Shown here one piece after another: positions 35,839 through 43,902 of a stretch of DNA of 49,360 nt. Both the position numbers and the translations under genes were made by a program. The notes under the pieces were generated by a model, which was not told the DNA's origin, made no database searches, and was given only the letters and a program-made list of their open reading frames with translations. Numbering within the stretch: position 1 is the first letter of the stretch; every line of letters begins with the position of its first letter. The stretch is from Belliella filtrata (lineage in GTDB: Bacteria > Bacteroidota > Bacteroidia > Cytophagales > Cyclobacteriaceae): NCBI RefSeq assembly GCF_022549775.1, contig NZ_JAKZGP010000037.1:1-49360 (forward strand), given 5' to 3'.

Positions 35839-38800
35839 ATGAAAAAAAAGATACTTACGAATCTTTTTATGAAGATTACTATGCACACTATCATCGTCAG
35901 CACCCTATTCTATTTGGGAAGTGGCGTAGTCTGGGCATTCAATACTGAGGATCAAGAGTTAAAAAATACCAAACTGGTATTTAGAGAACAATCGATCAAT
36001 TTAAAATCCTTAATTGGGAAAATTGAACGCGAATCCGATTTCAGATTTGTATACGAAGAGTCTATTGATTTAAGTAAGCAATTAGAAATGCCTAAAGCCC
36101 ATATAAATCTAGAACAAACTTTAGAGATAGTAAGTGGGCAGCTTAACCTTAAATTCAAGCAAATCAATCACACAATATCTGTACACAACAATTTTAAAGA
36201 TAGTGATGCAAAGCAAGCAGCGCTAGAATTGATAACAGGTAAAGTGATGGATACTTCCGGAGAACCAATTCCTGGAGCGACGATAATTGTTGAGGGTAGT
36301 TCTTTAGGAACGGTTACAGATTCTGAGGGGAACTTTTCTTTGGAAGTCCCACCAGGCGGATCATTGGTTGTATCATTTATTGGGTATAAATCTATTCGTG
36401 TAGAAGTGGGTAATCGAACAAACATTCAAGTAACTATGTCAGACGATGAAACTTCATTAGAGGAGTTTGTTGTAGTGGGGTATGGTTCAGTTGAACGTAG
36501 AGAACTTACAGGTTCAATTTCCTCCATATCAAGAAAGGACATTATAGCAGAGCCTATTTACTCCTTTGAAGGGATATTACAAGGAAAAGCAGCAGGGGTA
36601 GATGTAGTTGCTGACAGCTATAGACCCGGCGCCGGGGCAACAGTAAGGATAAGGGGTTCCAGATCCCTTGTGGCAGGAAATGATCCGCTCATCGTAATGG
36701 ATGGAGTACCTATAGATGGCAATTTGATGGATATCAACCCTTCAGATATCGAGTCTATTGAAGTATTAAAAGATGCATCAGCTACTGCAATTTACGGATC
36801 AAGAGGATCAAATGGCGTGATCCTAGTCACGACAAGAAGAGGTTACAGTGGTGGAACACAAATAGAATACAGTGCATTCTATGGAGTTCAAAATATGTCT
36901 AACAGAGTGGACTTGATGTCAGCAGATCAATATATTGAAATGAACAGAGAAGCAGCTAGACATCAGGGAACTTATACGACAGACGAGACACTTTTTCTAG
37001 ATTGGGAGCTTGAAGCCATCCAGAGAGGAGTAGATACTGATTGGCAAAAAGAAGCTTTTCAAACTGGTTTTCAACAAAATCATCAGTTAAGTGTAAGAGG
37101 AGGAACAGAAGACACAAGATATGCTATTTCTGGAACTTACTTAGACCATAAAGCAATAGTCTCAAACAATGATTTTTCAAGGTTTGTAGGAAGAGTAAAT
37201 CTCGACCAAGATGTTTCGAAAAGCGTAAGAGCAGGAGTATCAGCTCAAGTTACCAGAAGTGTTGAACATAGAGGTGGCGATTTTAGAGAACTGGTACTAC
37301 GGAGCCCTTTAGATTGGCCAGCAAGAGCCGAAGGCGCACTTGGTAGCGAGTTCGCTGTAGGAGAAAATTTCCCCACATTGGCATTAGACAGAAATCTTTT
37401 TATAGACAGGAGGGATAGAACCAGAGTTGTCTCAAACCTCTTTGGGGAAATTGATGTTGTGGATGGGCTTAGTTACCGATTTAACTTTGCACCTGACCTA
37501 ACATTTTATGACCGTGGCACACATACATGGCAAACTTCAACGGCAAGTGTAAGCAACTCAAAGTCCAATAATATTTTGTTTGAGAACATTGTAAATTTTG
37601 ACAAATCTTTTGGAGAAAATCATAAAATAAAAGCAACTGGACTATACAGTGTGCAATCTTACACAGAAACTGGTGCCTCAATATCTGTTCGTGGACTCCC
37701 ATTTGAACAACAAAGGTATCACAACATAGGCACTGCAGAAGAGACCACTGCGAGAAGTTCGTTTCTCAATGAATGGCAGCTTGAATCTTACATGTTAAGG
37801 TTGAACTACTCCTTGATGAATAAATATTTGTTTACCCTAACAGGTCGTGTAGATGGATCTTCCAGACTTGCTGAAGGTAATAAATACGGGCTATTTCCAT
37901 CGGCAGCATTTGCTTGGTTGATCGATCAGGAAGACTTCTTTAAATCGCAGAGTAAGATTGATGAATTAAAACTTAGAATGAGTTATGGAGAAGTTGGGAA
38001 CACGGGGATAAATCCTTACCAGACTCAAGGTAGGGTTCAAAGAGTAGGCTATGCCTTCGGAGATCAATCAGTTTTTGGATTTCAAAGTGCAGAATTAGCA
38101 AACAGTGCCTTAAGATGGGAAAGAACAAGACAAGTTGATCTAGGTATTGACTTTGGATTATTCTCTGGAAGAATTGCTGGAACCATTGGAGTATATCAAC
38201 AAAATACGCTTGACCTATTGATGAATCGCCAACTTCCTCCAACATCTGGGTTTGTAAGTGTTTTAGAAAACGTTGGAGCCACGCGCAACAGAGGATTTGA
38301 ATTCAACTTAAGCGTAGTCAATTTTGAATCAAATAGACCTGGCGGATTCAGGTGGTCTACAGATATTATTTTTCATACCAATAAGAACCAAATTACTGAA
38401 TTGTACGGTGGCAAAGAAGATGATCCAGGAAACAGGTGGTTTATTGGTCAGCCTATAAATGTCTATTTCGATTGGGAGTTTGAAGGTATCTGGCAAGAAA
38501 GTGAAAGGTCCTTAGCGGCGGAATTTGGACATGAGCCAGGTGATATCAAATTGAGAGACATCAATAACGATGGAAGGATTGACGCTGCCGATAGAGTGAT
38601 TTTAGGTTCTGATGTCCCCTCTTGGACAGGTAGTATAAACAACAGGATGTATTACAAAAATTTTGACCTGGCATTCTTTGTCTACACTACTCAAGGCATT
38701 ACCATATTTAGTGAGGCTGGGGGGACGTCTTTAGGAGGAATGATAAACCTAAGAAGAGGCTATAACCTTAACTCTAGAAATATAAGTTATTGGACTCCTG

Positions 38801-39087
38801 AAAACCCTAGCAACGAGTTTCCTAGACCCAGAGTGAGAGGACATGATTATTCAACCCCTATGGGATATTTTGATGCCAGTTTTGTAAGGGTGAGAAATAT
38901 CACGCTTGGTTATAGCCTTCCAGCCGAAAAAGCTGAAAGAATAAAAATTAGTCGTGCTAGAGTATATGGAGGGGTACAAAACCCATTCACTTTCACACAA
39001 TTCCCTGGATTAGATCCTGAAGGTGCCAGGAATCACGACATGCCGAATTATAGAACATTCTTAGTAGGGATTGAACTAGGATTTTAA
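35839..39087 (+). CDS. SusC-like TonB-dependent receptor with STN signalling domain (locus D)
   Basis: The 1082-residue protein has a signal peptide (about 1-33) and an STN domain (about 45-118, LVFREQSINLKSLIGKIERE and VYEESI). A carboxypeptidase-regulatory-like domain (about 132-215), a TonB-box-like VGYGSVERRELTGSISSI, a plug (about 225-335, VAGNDPLIVMDGVPI and VLKDASATAIYGSRGSNGVI) and a barrel ending LVGIELGF complete it. The STN domain passes ligand binding to the FecR protein encoded just upstream, so this receptor is both transporter and sensor. It is the only one of the four SusC proteins here with this domain. The susD gene follows after 11 bases. No enzyme gene is attached, so the nutrient is unknown. 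Confidence 0.97.
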   Translation: MKKKILTNLFMKITMHTIIVSTLFYLGSGVVWAFNTEDQELKNTKLVFREQSINLKSLIGKIERESDFRFVYEESIDLSKQLEMPKAHINLEQTLEIVSGQLNLKFKQINHTISVHNNFKDSDAKQAALELITGKVMDTSGEPIPGATIIVEGSSLGTVTDSEGNFSLEVPPGGSLVVSFIGYKSIRVEVGNRTNIQVTMSDDETSLEEFVVVGYGSVERRELTGSISSISRKDIIAEPIYSFEGILQGKAAGVDVVADSYRPGAGATVRIRGSRSLVAGNDPLIVMDGVPIDGNLMDINPSDIESIEVLKDASATAIYGSRGSNGVILVTTRRGYSGGTQIEYSAFYGVQNMSNRVDLMSADQYIEMNREAARHQGTYTTDETLFLDWELEAIQRGVDTDWQKEAFQTGFQQNHQLSVRGGTEDTRYAISGTYLDHKAIVSNNDFSRFVGRVNLDQDVSKSVRAGVSAQVTRSVEHRGGDFRELVLRSPLDWPARAEGALGSEFAVGENFPTLALDRNLFIDRRDRTRVVSNLFGEIDVVDGLSYRFNFAPDLTFYDRGTHTWQTSTASVSNSKSNNILFENIVNFDKSFGENHKIKATGLYSVQSYTETGASISVRGLPFEQQRYHNIGTAEETTARSSFLNEWQLESYMLRLNYSLMNKYLFTLTGRVDGSSRLAEGNKYGLFPSAAFAWLIDQEDFFKSQSKIDELKLRMSYGEVGNTGINPYQTQGRVQRVGYAFGDQSVFGFQSAELANSALRWERTRQVDLGIDFGLFSGRIAGTIGVYQQNTLDLLMNRQLPPTSGFVSVLENVGATRNRGFEFNLSVVNFESNRPGGFRWSTDIIFHTNKNQITELYGGKEDDPGNRWFIGQPINVYFDWEFEGIWQESERSLAAEFGHEPGDIKLRDINNDGRIDAADRVILGSDVPSWTGSINNRMYYKNFDLAFFVYTTQGITIFSEAGGTSLGGMINLRRGYNLNSRNISYWTPENPSNEFPRPRVRGHDYSTPMGYFDASFVRVRNITLGYSLPAEKAERIKISRARVYGGVQNPFTFTQFPGLDPEGARNHDMPNYRTFLVGIELGF

Positions 39088-39098
39088 ATAAAAAAATC

Positions 39099-40697
39099 AT
39101 GAAAAATTTCAAATACTTAGGAGTAATAATCCTTTTGTTAAACTCATGTGTGGATTTAACAGAAAATATGATTACTGATACTGTAGCAGATGTTCAGTTT
39201 TCAACCCCAGAAGGTATCGATGAAGCATTAATAGGAGCATATCAGCCCCTGAGATGGTTTTATGGAAGAGAACCAGGAATGCTTATGAATTTGTACGGTA
39301 CAGATTTATTCCAAGAGGGACAAAGTTACAATTCATGGTGGGACAGTTATGGACCAGGACTTAACGCGTCTACTAGACTTGAACCCTCTGGTGATGTCCT
39401 TGTATGGGAACACTTTTACAGAGGAATAAACTACGCAAACACAGTAATTAGCAGGGCTGAAAGTATTATAATTGACCAAAATCAACGGAATTTGAAAATT
39501 GCAGAAGCCAGGTTCTTAAGAGCACATTATTACTTTGTGCTTGTTCAGCATTTTGGAGCTATTCATTTGACATTAGAAGAAACTAGAGGTGTAGAGTTGG
39601 AAGCTTTCAGGACTCCGGTTGATGAAATTTACGAAGCTATTATCCTTGATTTAGCGTACGCTTCAGAACACTTACCTATTCAACAAGTGCAGTATGGCAG
39701 ACCAACAAAATATGCAGCTATCAACCACTTAGCCAAGGTATATCTGACTATACAAAACTGGGAGAAGGCTGCAGCGTTGGCTATTGAAGTTATTTCAGAA
39801 GGGCCATATCAATTGTTAGCTAATTATGCAGACATCTTTGATCCATTTAATCAAAGACATTCAGAAGTTATCTGGTCAGTACAGTGGGGTGACAATCCAG
39901 AAGTAAACAACCCTGGAAATGAATTACAAAGATTCTTCTCTCCTAGGCAATGGTTGCTCGCTGGGTTGATTGGTGATGATACTTATCATGTCGGAATAGC
40001 CCGTTTCTGGCCAACTGACTATGCCTTGACAGAATTATTTGGAAATGATTACAGAACAATGGAGCTGAATATCAGAAATGATTCTAGATACCAAGCGACG
40101 TTTAAAGAAGTTTGGGAGTATAATGATGCGCCAAATATCCCTGCAGGAAAATCCATCGGTGATACTGCAGCATGGTTCACAAATGATCCTATCATGCAAG
40201 AACTAACTGATGCGCAAGTTGCCGCCCTGCCTTATCGGTTAATTCGTATCAAAGACAGAAATGACGTTTTCTCCCCTGCTGTTCAAAAACACAGATACCC
40301 ATATCTAAGAAATAATGGTAGGGATTATATGTACATGAGACTAGGAGAAACCTACCTTATTGCAGCTGAGGCATTGATGATGCAGGGCAAGCTAAATGAA
40401 GCAGCATCGTACTTCAACGCTGTCAGAGCCAGAGCTGCTTTTTCAGGTGCTAGCATCCCTCTTATCACACCTGAGCAGCTAAATATAGATCAAATCTTGG
40501 ATGAAAGAGGAAGGGAACTGGCAGGTGAATTACACAGATGGACGGACTTAAAAAGGACCGGGAAACTACTTGAAAGGGTGAGAAAACACAATCCAAATGC
40601 TGCTCCAAACATCAGAGAATACCACCAGCTTCGACCAATACCACAAACTCAAATAGATAGAACACAAAACGAGTTCGGGCAAAACCCAGGATACTAA
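39099..40697 (+). CDS. SusD-like lipoprotein (locus D)
   Basis: The 532-residue product has a short lipoprotein signal with lipobox LLNSC (C17). SusD features are the helix pair IAEARFLRAHYYFVLVQHFG (about 130-150), RLGETYLIAAEALMMQGKLN (about 416), VRARAAFSGA, DERGRELAGELHRWTDLKRT (about 472) and the C-terminal LRPIPQTQIDRTQNEFGQNP. It is the last gene of the sigma/FecR/SusC/SusD operon; the terminator lies about 200 bases downstream. A tryptophan- and tyrosine-rich N-terminal half (SYNSWWDSYGPG) would fit carbohydrate binding, but no ligand can be named. Confidence 0.96.
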   Translation: MKNFKYLGVIILLLNSCVDLTENMITDTVADVQFSTPEGIDEALIGAYQPLRWFYGREPGMLMNLYGTDLFQEGQSYNSWWDSYGPGLNASTRLEPSGDVLVWEHFYRGINYANTVISRAESIIIDQNQRNLKIAEARFLRAHYYFVLVQHFGAIHLTLEETRGVELEAFRTPVDEIYEAIILDLAYASEHLPIQQVQYGRPTKYAAINHLAKVYLTIQNWEKAAALAIEVISEGPYQLLANYADIFDPFNQRHSEVIWSVQWGDNPEVNNPGNELQRFFSPRQWLLAGLIGDDTYHVGIARFWPTDYALTELFGNDYRTMELNIRNDSRYQATFKEVWEYNDAPNIPAGKSIGDTAAWFTNDPIMQELTDAQVAALPYRLIRIKDRNDVFSPAVQKHRYPYLRNNGRDYMYMRLGETYLIAAEALMMQGKLNEAASYFNAVRARAAFSGASIPLITPEQLNIDQILDERGRELAGELHRWTDLKRTGKLLERVRKHNPNAAPNIREYHQLRPIPQTQIDRTQNEFGQNPGY

Positions 40698-41036
40698 AGT
40701 AATTCAACTCAAAAACAAGTGACTATACATACAAGCTTAAAAATGTAATAAAGTCCTAAAAACCGTAAGAGAATATTGTAATTGATTGATTTATAGCACC
40801 AATACTCCCAGGCTTCACTCGCTTATTTATAATAATTGATTGCTAGTCAATAAAAACCTGAAAGGTCTGCGGATTTTAGGAAAGCATTAAAAGTTATACG
40901 CTGAAAAATGCGAATCAAGGTTGATTCGCATTTTTTTATTTTATCATAATTTAATTTGCCTCAAGCATCCAATTATGATTTCTGTACCTTAACTTTCAGA
41001 ACATTTTTTTAGCACCTCACCTTAAATCAAAAAACC
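40698..41036. other. Gene-free stretch between locus D and the dinB-like gene
   Basis: The first 200 bases are AT-rich and show no open frame or structure that I can support. The locus D terminator is at 40904-40935. The remaining 100 bases would hold the promoter of the dinB-like gene, but I see no clear TAnnTTTG element. Confidence 0.6.
40904..40935 (+). terminator. Terminator of locus D
   Basis: A 15-bp perfect stem AAAAATGCGAATCAA / TTGATTCGCATTTTT with a 2-base tip (a real loop of 4-6) is followed by more T. It is symmetric enough to work in both directions. Confidence 0.88.
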
Positions 41037-41480
41037 ATGAAAGACTTCTTCCTGGAGTTATTCGAATATAACTTCCATTCCAATCAAAAACTGATCGCAA
41101 TTTTCAATCAAGAGCACCACAAGCTATCTGGAAAAGCTTTGGAACTATTCAGCCATATCCTTAATGCACATCAGATCTGGAACAATAGGATCAACCCAAG
41201 GCAAAAACCTTTTGGAGTTTGGCAAATACAAGATCTTAATGATTTCAAAAACCTTGATCAAGCGAACTATGAGCAATCTAAAGAAATACTAGAAGCATTC
41301 GATCTTTTGAGAGTTATTGATTACAAAAACTCTCATGGACAAGCTTTTAGCAATAATGTGAAATACATCCTATTCCACATCATAAATCACTCAACCTACC
41401 ATAGGGCTCAGATCACTTCCGAATTAAGAGCTTGCGAAATAGAACCTATCAGCACTGATTTTATTTGGTACAAGAGATGA
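41037..41480 (+). CDS. DinB-like four-helix protein
   Basis: The 147-residue product has the DinB/YfiT-like fold pattern: helices with a metal-binding His in the second (H45, in HILNAHQIWNNR) and the HxxxH pair in the last (H118 and H122, in HIINHSTYHRAQI). Members bind a divalent metal and some act as thiol-dependent transferases, but most are uncharacterised. Its stop codon overlaps the start of a GNAT gene (ATGA), so the two are translationally coupled and may serve one detoxification or modification role. Nothing ties it to the neighbouring SusCD locus. Confidence 0.88.
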   Translation: MKDFFLELFEYNFHSNQKLIAIFNQEHHKLSGKALELFSHILNAHQIWNNRINPRQKPFGVWQIQDLNDFKNLDQANYEQSKEILEAFDLLRVIDYKNSHGQAFSNNVKYILFHIINHSTYHRAQITSELRACEIEPISTDFIWYKR

Positions 41481-41941
41481 ATACAAGGTTAGCAGACATT
41501 CATGATCTGGATGAAATTAGAAAGCTGTTTGTAAACACTATTGAGAACATTTGCCATGCAGATTATGATTCTTCACAAATCAAAGCTTGGACTTCCAGTG
41601 TTGAAAATCATCAAAGATGGCTTGATGTAATCAATGACCAATTCACCTTAGTATCAATTTCAACTGGAAAAATCACTGGTTTTTGCTCGGTAGCTAGGGG
41701 CAATCACATCGATTTTCTTTTTGTTCATCACCTGCATCAAGGTCAAGGTATCGCCAAGCATTTGTACGACTTGGTCGAATCAAAAGCTAGAGAATTAGGG
41801 TACATGAAGCTAACAGCTGAAGTAAGTAAAACTGCGCTTCCATTTTTTCAAAAAGTTGGATTTTCTACTATCTCTGAGAACTTCATCCAAAGAAAAGGAA
41901 TAGAGTTGATGAATTACAAAATGGAAAAAGCATTGTTCTGA
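41477..41941 (+). CDS. GNAT-family N-acetyltransferase
   Basis: The 154-residue protein has the GNAT fold: an N-terminal RLADIHDLDEIRKLF, central strands with ITGFCSVARGNHIDFLFV, and the acetyl-CoA-binding motif HHLHQGQGIAKHLYDLV (Q/R-x-x-G-x-G/A). A C-terminal ALPFFQKVGFSTI strand-helix is also typical. The substrate is unknown. The ATG at 41477 overlaps the stop of the dinB-like gene by one base; the frame is also open from a TTG at 41465, which is less likely. The protein ends MNYKMEKALF and looks complete. Confidence 0.9.
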   Translation: MNTRLADIHDLDEIRKLFVNTIENICHADYDSSQIKAWTSSVENHQRWLDVINDQFTLVSISTGKITGFCSVARGNHIDFLFVHHLHQGQGIAKHLYDLVESKARELGYMKLTAEVSKTALPFFQKVGFSTISENFIQRKGIELMNYKMEKALF

Positions 41942-42058
41942 TACAGCGGTTTGAGATTATATGCAAAGTCAATTTTGAAGGATTGAGGACTTATGCAGGA
42001 GTATTCAAAGAACCCTCCTTTCCTTATGCAGCCTCTGAGATGTCATTGATAAAGGTCT

Positions 42059-42190
42059 CTATGAAATCAAGGATTTTAGCCTTGATGCAGGTGGAAATCG
42101 GTTGTCATCTTTATGCTTTGTGAAATGATTTTTAAGAACGAGGTCTTTGCCTTTGCTCAATTCCTCTTCAACGCTTGCCAGCGTTTTGAC
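42059..42190 (-). pseudogene. Possible 3' remnant of an unrecognised gene
   Basis: On the minus strand a frame of about 43 codons ends at the stop 42059-42061, with a protein-like composition (VKTLASVEEELSKGKDLVLK, then HFTKHKDDNRFPP). Its upstream end meets the left border of the 292-bp repeat, where the sequence changes abruptly, so the beginning may have been removed. I do not recognise the family, and chance is possible. The bases around it (41942-42058) show nothing I can support. Confidence 0.2.
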
Positions 42191-42195
42191 CAAAC

Positions 42196-42368
42196 TAAAA
42201 GAGGAAAGATACAAAATAGTTAAAGGGCTTGAAGAAACTTATCGCAAGCTAGTGGAATTCAAAAAAGCGAAGAATAGTCCATTGGTTGTCGTGAGAAATG
42301 GTGAAATCGTGGAGATTGACCCATTTGATGTGCAACCAACTATTTCGTATAAGCGTGGTCAAGGTTGA
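42196..42368 (+). pseudogene. Truncated copy of the small toxin-partner gene
   Basis: From LKEER onward the frame matches the intact gene at 43227-43418 almost exactly (three base differences in the coding part). The first codons are replaced by unrelated sequence, and the only upstream in-frame start is a TTG at 42147 with a different N-terminus. It is therefore a 5'-truncated copy left by duplication, probably not functional. Confidence 0.75.
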
Positions 42369-42487
42369 TTCCTCAGCTTAAATTTTACTTTTTTTAAAAA
42401 ACTTACAACCAAAAAACTTCGAGGTTTTTAATGGGTATAAAAACAAAAAAGAGGTCGTTTCTGACTTCTTTTTTGAATTGGCTCCCC
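42196..42487 (+). repeat. 292-bp direct repeat, left copy
   Basis: It is the same as 43246-43537 except for eight substitutions, with no insertions or deletions and a constant offset of 1050. It covers the coding end of the small partner gene, its terminator and the first seven bases (GCTCCCC, minus-strand 3' end) of tRNA-Asn. Confidence 0.93.
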
Positions 42488-42647
42488 TTATCAACGATAG
42501 TTGCAACCGGAGTAGAGTATTTTTTGTTTTACAAAGAGGACATGAAGGAGTTTAGTAAATAATACTTTTACTCAGCAAGATTGTAAGAAGTAATCGGTCT
42601 AATAATATCTTAATGGATTGGATAAAATGATGATAGATAGTAAAGTG

Positions 42648-42655
42648 TATATTTG
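42648..42655 (+). promoter_or_regulatory. -7 element of the toxin gene
   Basis: TATATTTG matches TAnnTTTG and ends six bases before the toxin ATG at 42662, implying a leaderless or nearly leaderless mRNA. The promoter is preserved although the gene is broken. Confidence 0.45.
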
Positions 42656-42661
42656 TATTGA

Positions 42662-43237
42662 ATGAAGAAACTTTACATTAAAGCAGGTTGTAATGGTGCA
42701 GGTAAAACTACTCCTTCCTATACAATTTTGCCTGAAATCTTGGACTGTAAAGAATTTGTTAACGCGGATGAAATTGTAAAAGGAATCTCTCCTTTCCAAC
42801 CAGAAAAAACTGGTATTGAAGCAGAAAGGTTTATGTAGAAAAGAATCAAAAAGTTATAAGAGTCAGGGGAAAATTTTGCTTTTGAAGCGACGCTTTCTAC
42901 ATGGAGTTATGTGCAATTTGTTGAAAGAGCAAAGGAATTAAATTGTCAGGTAACCTGTTTGTTTTTTTGGTTAGATTCCGATGACTTGGCAGTTTCAAGG
43001 GTAGCAAGGCGAGTAAAAGAGGGCGGACATCATATACCTGAAGATGTTATCAGGAGAAGATATAAAAGCGGTCTTGAGAATTTTTTCAGATTATTTCTGC
43101 CCAAAGTAGATAACTGGTTATTTGTAAATAATTCTGGAGACACTTATGAAATAGTGGCAGAAGGAGGGGTTAACAACGTCACAATTAATAACGAAGAATT
43201 GTGGGAAAGTTTAAAACAAAAATATTATGGAGACTAA
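42662..43237 (+). pseudogene. Zeta-toxin-like kinase gene broken by two nonsense codons
   Basis: One frame of 191 codons runs from ATG 42662 to TAA 43235-43237. It encodes a P-loop (GCNGAGKTT), NADEIVKGISPFQPE, ENFAFEATLSTWSYV, FFWLDSDDLAVSRVARRV and EGGHHIPEDVIRRRY, the pattern of zeta-type small-molecule kinases (COG4185-like). In-frame TAG (42836-42838) and TAA (42857-42859, after KKL) interrupt it where Leu-type codons would be expected. Zeta toxins phosphorylate UDP-sugars or related small molecules and halt growth. The frame is otherwise intact and the promoter is present, so the loss is recent. The small downstream gene overlaps its stop by 11 bases. A sequencing error is unlikely to produce two separate stops. 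Confidence 0.85.
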
Positions 43238-43418
43238 AGAGCAATTAAAAGAGGAAAGAGACAAAATAGTTAAAGGGCTTGAAGAAGCTTATCGCAAGCT
43301 AGTGGAATTCAAAAAAGCGAAGAATAGTCCATTAGTTGTCGTGAGAAATGGTGAAATCGTGGAGATTGACCCATTTGATGTGCAACCAACTATTTCGTAT
43401 AAGCGTGGTCAAGGTTGA
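43227..43418 (+). CDS. Small partner protein of the zeta-like toxin (putative antitoxin)
   Basis: The 63-residue protein starts METKEQLKEERDKIVKGLEE, an amphipathic charged helix. A conserved-looking segment follows (KNSPLVVVRNGEIVEIDP), then a short tail. Its ATG lies inside the toxin frame and overlaps the toxin stop by 11 bases, so it is translationally coupled. I recognise the pattern of a small gene paired with COG4185-type kinases; an antitoxin role is inference. The gene is intact although the toxin is dead, and a second, truncated copy is found 1050 bases upstream. Confidence 0.7.
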   Translation: METKEQLKEERDKIVKGLEEAYRKLVEFKKAKNSPLVVVRNGEIVEIDPFDVQPTISYKRGQG

Positions 43419-43537
43419 TTCGTCAGCTTAAATTTCACTTTTTTTAAAAAACTTACAACCAAAAAACTTCGAGGTTTTTAATGGGTATAAAAACAAAAAA
43501 GAGGTCGTTTCTGACCTCTTTTTTGTATTAGCTCCCC
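43246..43537 (+). repeat. 292-bp direct repeat, right copy
   Basis: Partner of 42196-42487 (284 of 292 bases identical). This copy keeps its natural surroundings: the complete small gene on the left and the complete tRNA-Asn on the right, so it is the parent copy. Confidence 0.93.
43495..43524. terminator. Bidirectional terminator between the small gene and tRNA-Asn
   Basis: The perfect 12-bp stem AAAAAAGAGGTC / GACCTCTTTTTT with a 6-base loop has A- and T-runs on the two sides, and serves the plus-strand small gene and the minus-strand tRNA. The repeated copy at 42445-42474 has one change (a G-U pair). Confidence 0.9.
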
Positions 43538-43605
43538 CTCTAGGGCTTGAACCTAGGACCCCATGATTAACAGTCATGTGCTCTAACCAACTGAGCTAAG
43601 GAGGA
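43532..43605 (-). tRNA. tRNA-Asn (GUU)
   Basis: The 74-nt cloverleaf is complete: acceptor TCCTCCT / AGGGGGA with discriminator G, D-arm GCTC AGTTGGTTA GAGC, anticodon arm CATGA CTGTTAA TCATG with anticodon GTT, and T-arm with TTCAAGC. CCA is not encoded. It transcribes towards the terminator at 43495-43524. Its 3' end is the right border of the 292-bp repeat. Confidence 0.96.
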
Positions 43606-43646
43606 ATTTTTTATGTTTTTCGCTAACCCTTTCCGTTAACGTGATG

Positions 43647-43678
43647 CAAACATAACAGGATGTTTGATTTTTTCCAAA
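43647..43678 (-). promoter_or_regulatory. Promoter of tRNA-Asn
   Basis: On the minus strand TTTGG (43674-43678), a spacer of about 19 bases and TATGTTTG (43647-43654) form a full primary-sigma promoter, 42 bases before the tRNA 5' end. Confidence 0.65.
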
Positions 43679-43824
43679 CCCTATTCTTAAAAAAATTTAC
43701 CTTAAAAACTCAATTTTCCATTTTCACCTATGAATCAGCCACTTATTTTTTTTCATTTTTTGGAAAATTTCCCCCTCTAAATTTTCCGTCTCTTCGTCAT
43801 ATGCCTTCTTTATCAAGTTTTGAG

Positions 43825-43840
43825 TGTTATACTTATAACA
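43825..43840. promoter_or_regulatory. 16-bp palindrome upstream of the SGNH hydrolase gene
   Basis: Arms TGTTATA / TATAACA with a 2-base centre lie 62 bases before the ATG at 43903. It may be an operator; no -7 element fits next to it. Confidence 0.35.
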
Positions 43841-43902
43841 TTTTCCTTTCTCATGTGACAAAAAAATCTTTATCTTTCTCAATCAAAAACTTAATAAAAC
43901 CC

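Noticed and set aside
41037-41941. The dinB-like and GNAT genes as part of locus D
   Set aside because: A strong terminator lies between them and susD, and their functions do not fit nutrient uptake.
42431-42562. Small frame of 43 codons starting MGIKTKKRS, reaching past the left repeat
   Set aside because: It begins inside a terminator copy and has no ribosome-binding or promoter context; the matching frame in the right copy stops after 16 codons.
42911-43237. The C-terminal part of the zeta-like frame as an independent gene
   Set aside because: It lacks the P-loop and has no start signal; it is the remainder of the interrupted gene.
43660-43902. Long N-terminal extension of the SGNH hydrolase frame
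   Set aside because: The sequence is Phe/Ser-rich without domain character, and a normal signal peptide starts at 43903. The stretch also holds the tRNA promoter and a palindrome.
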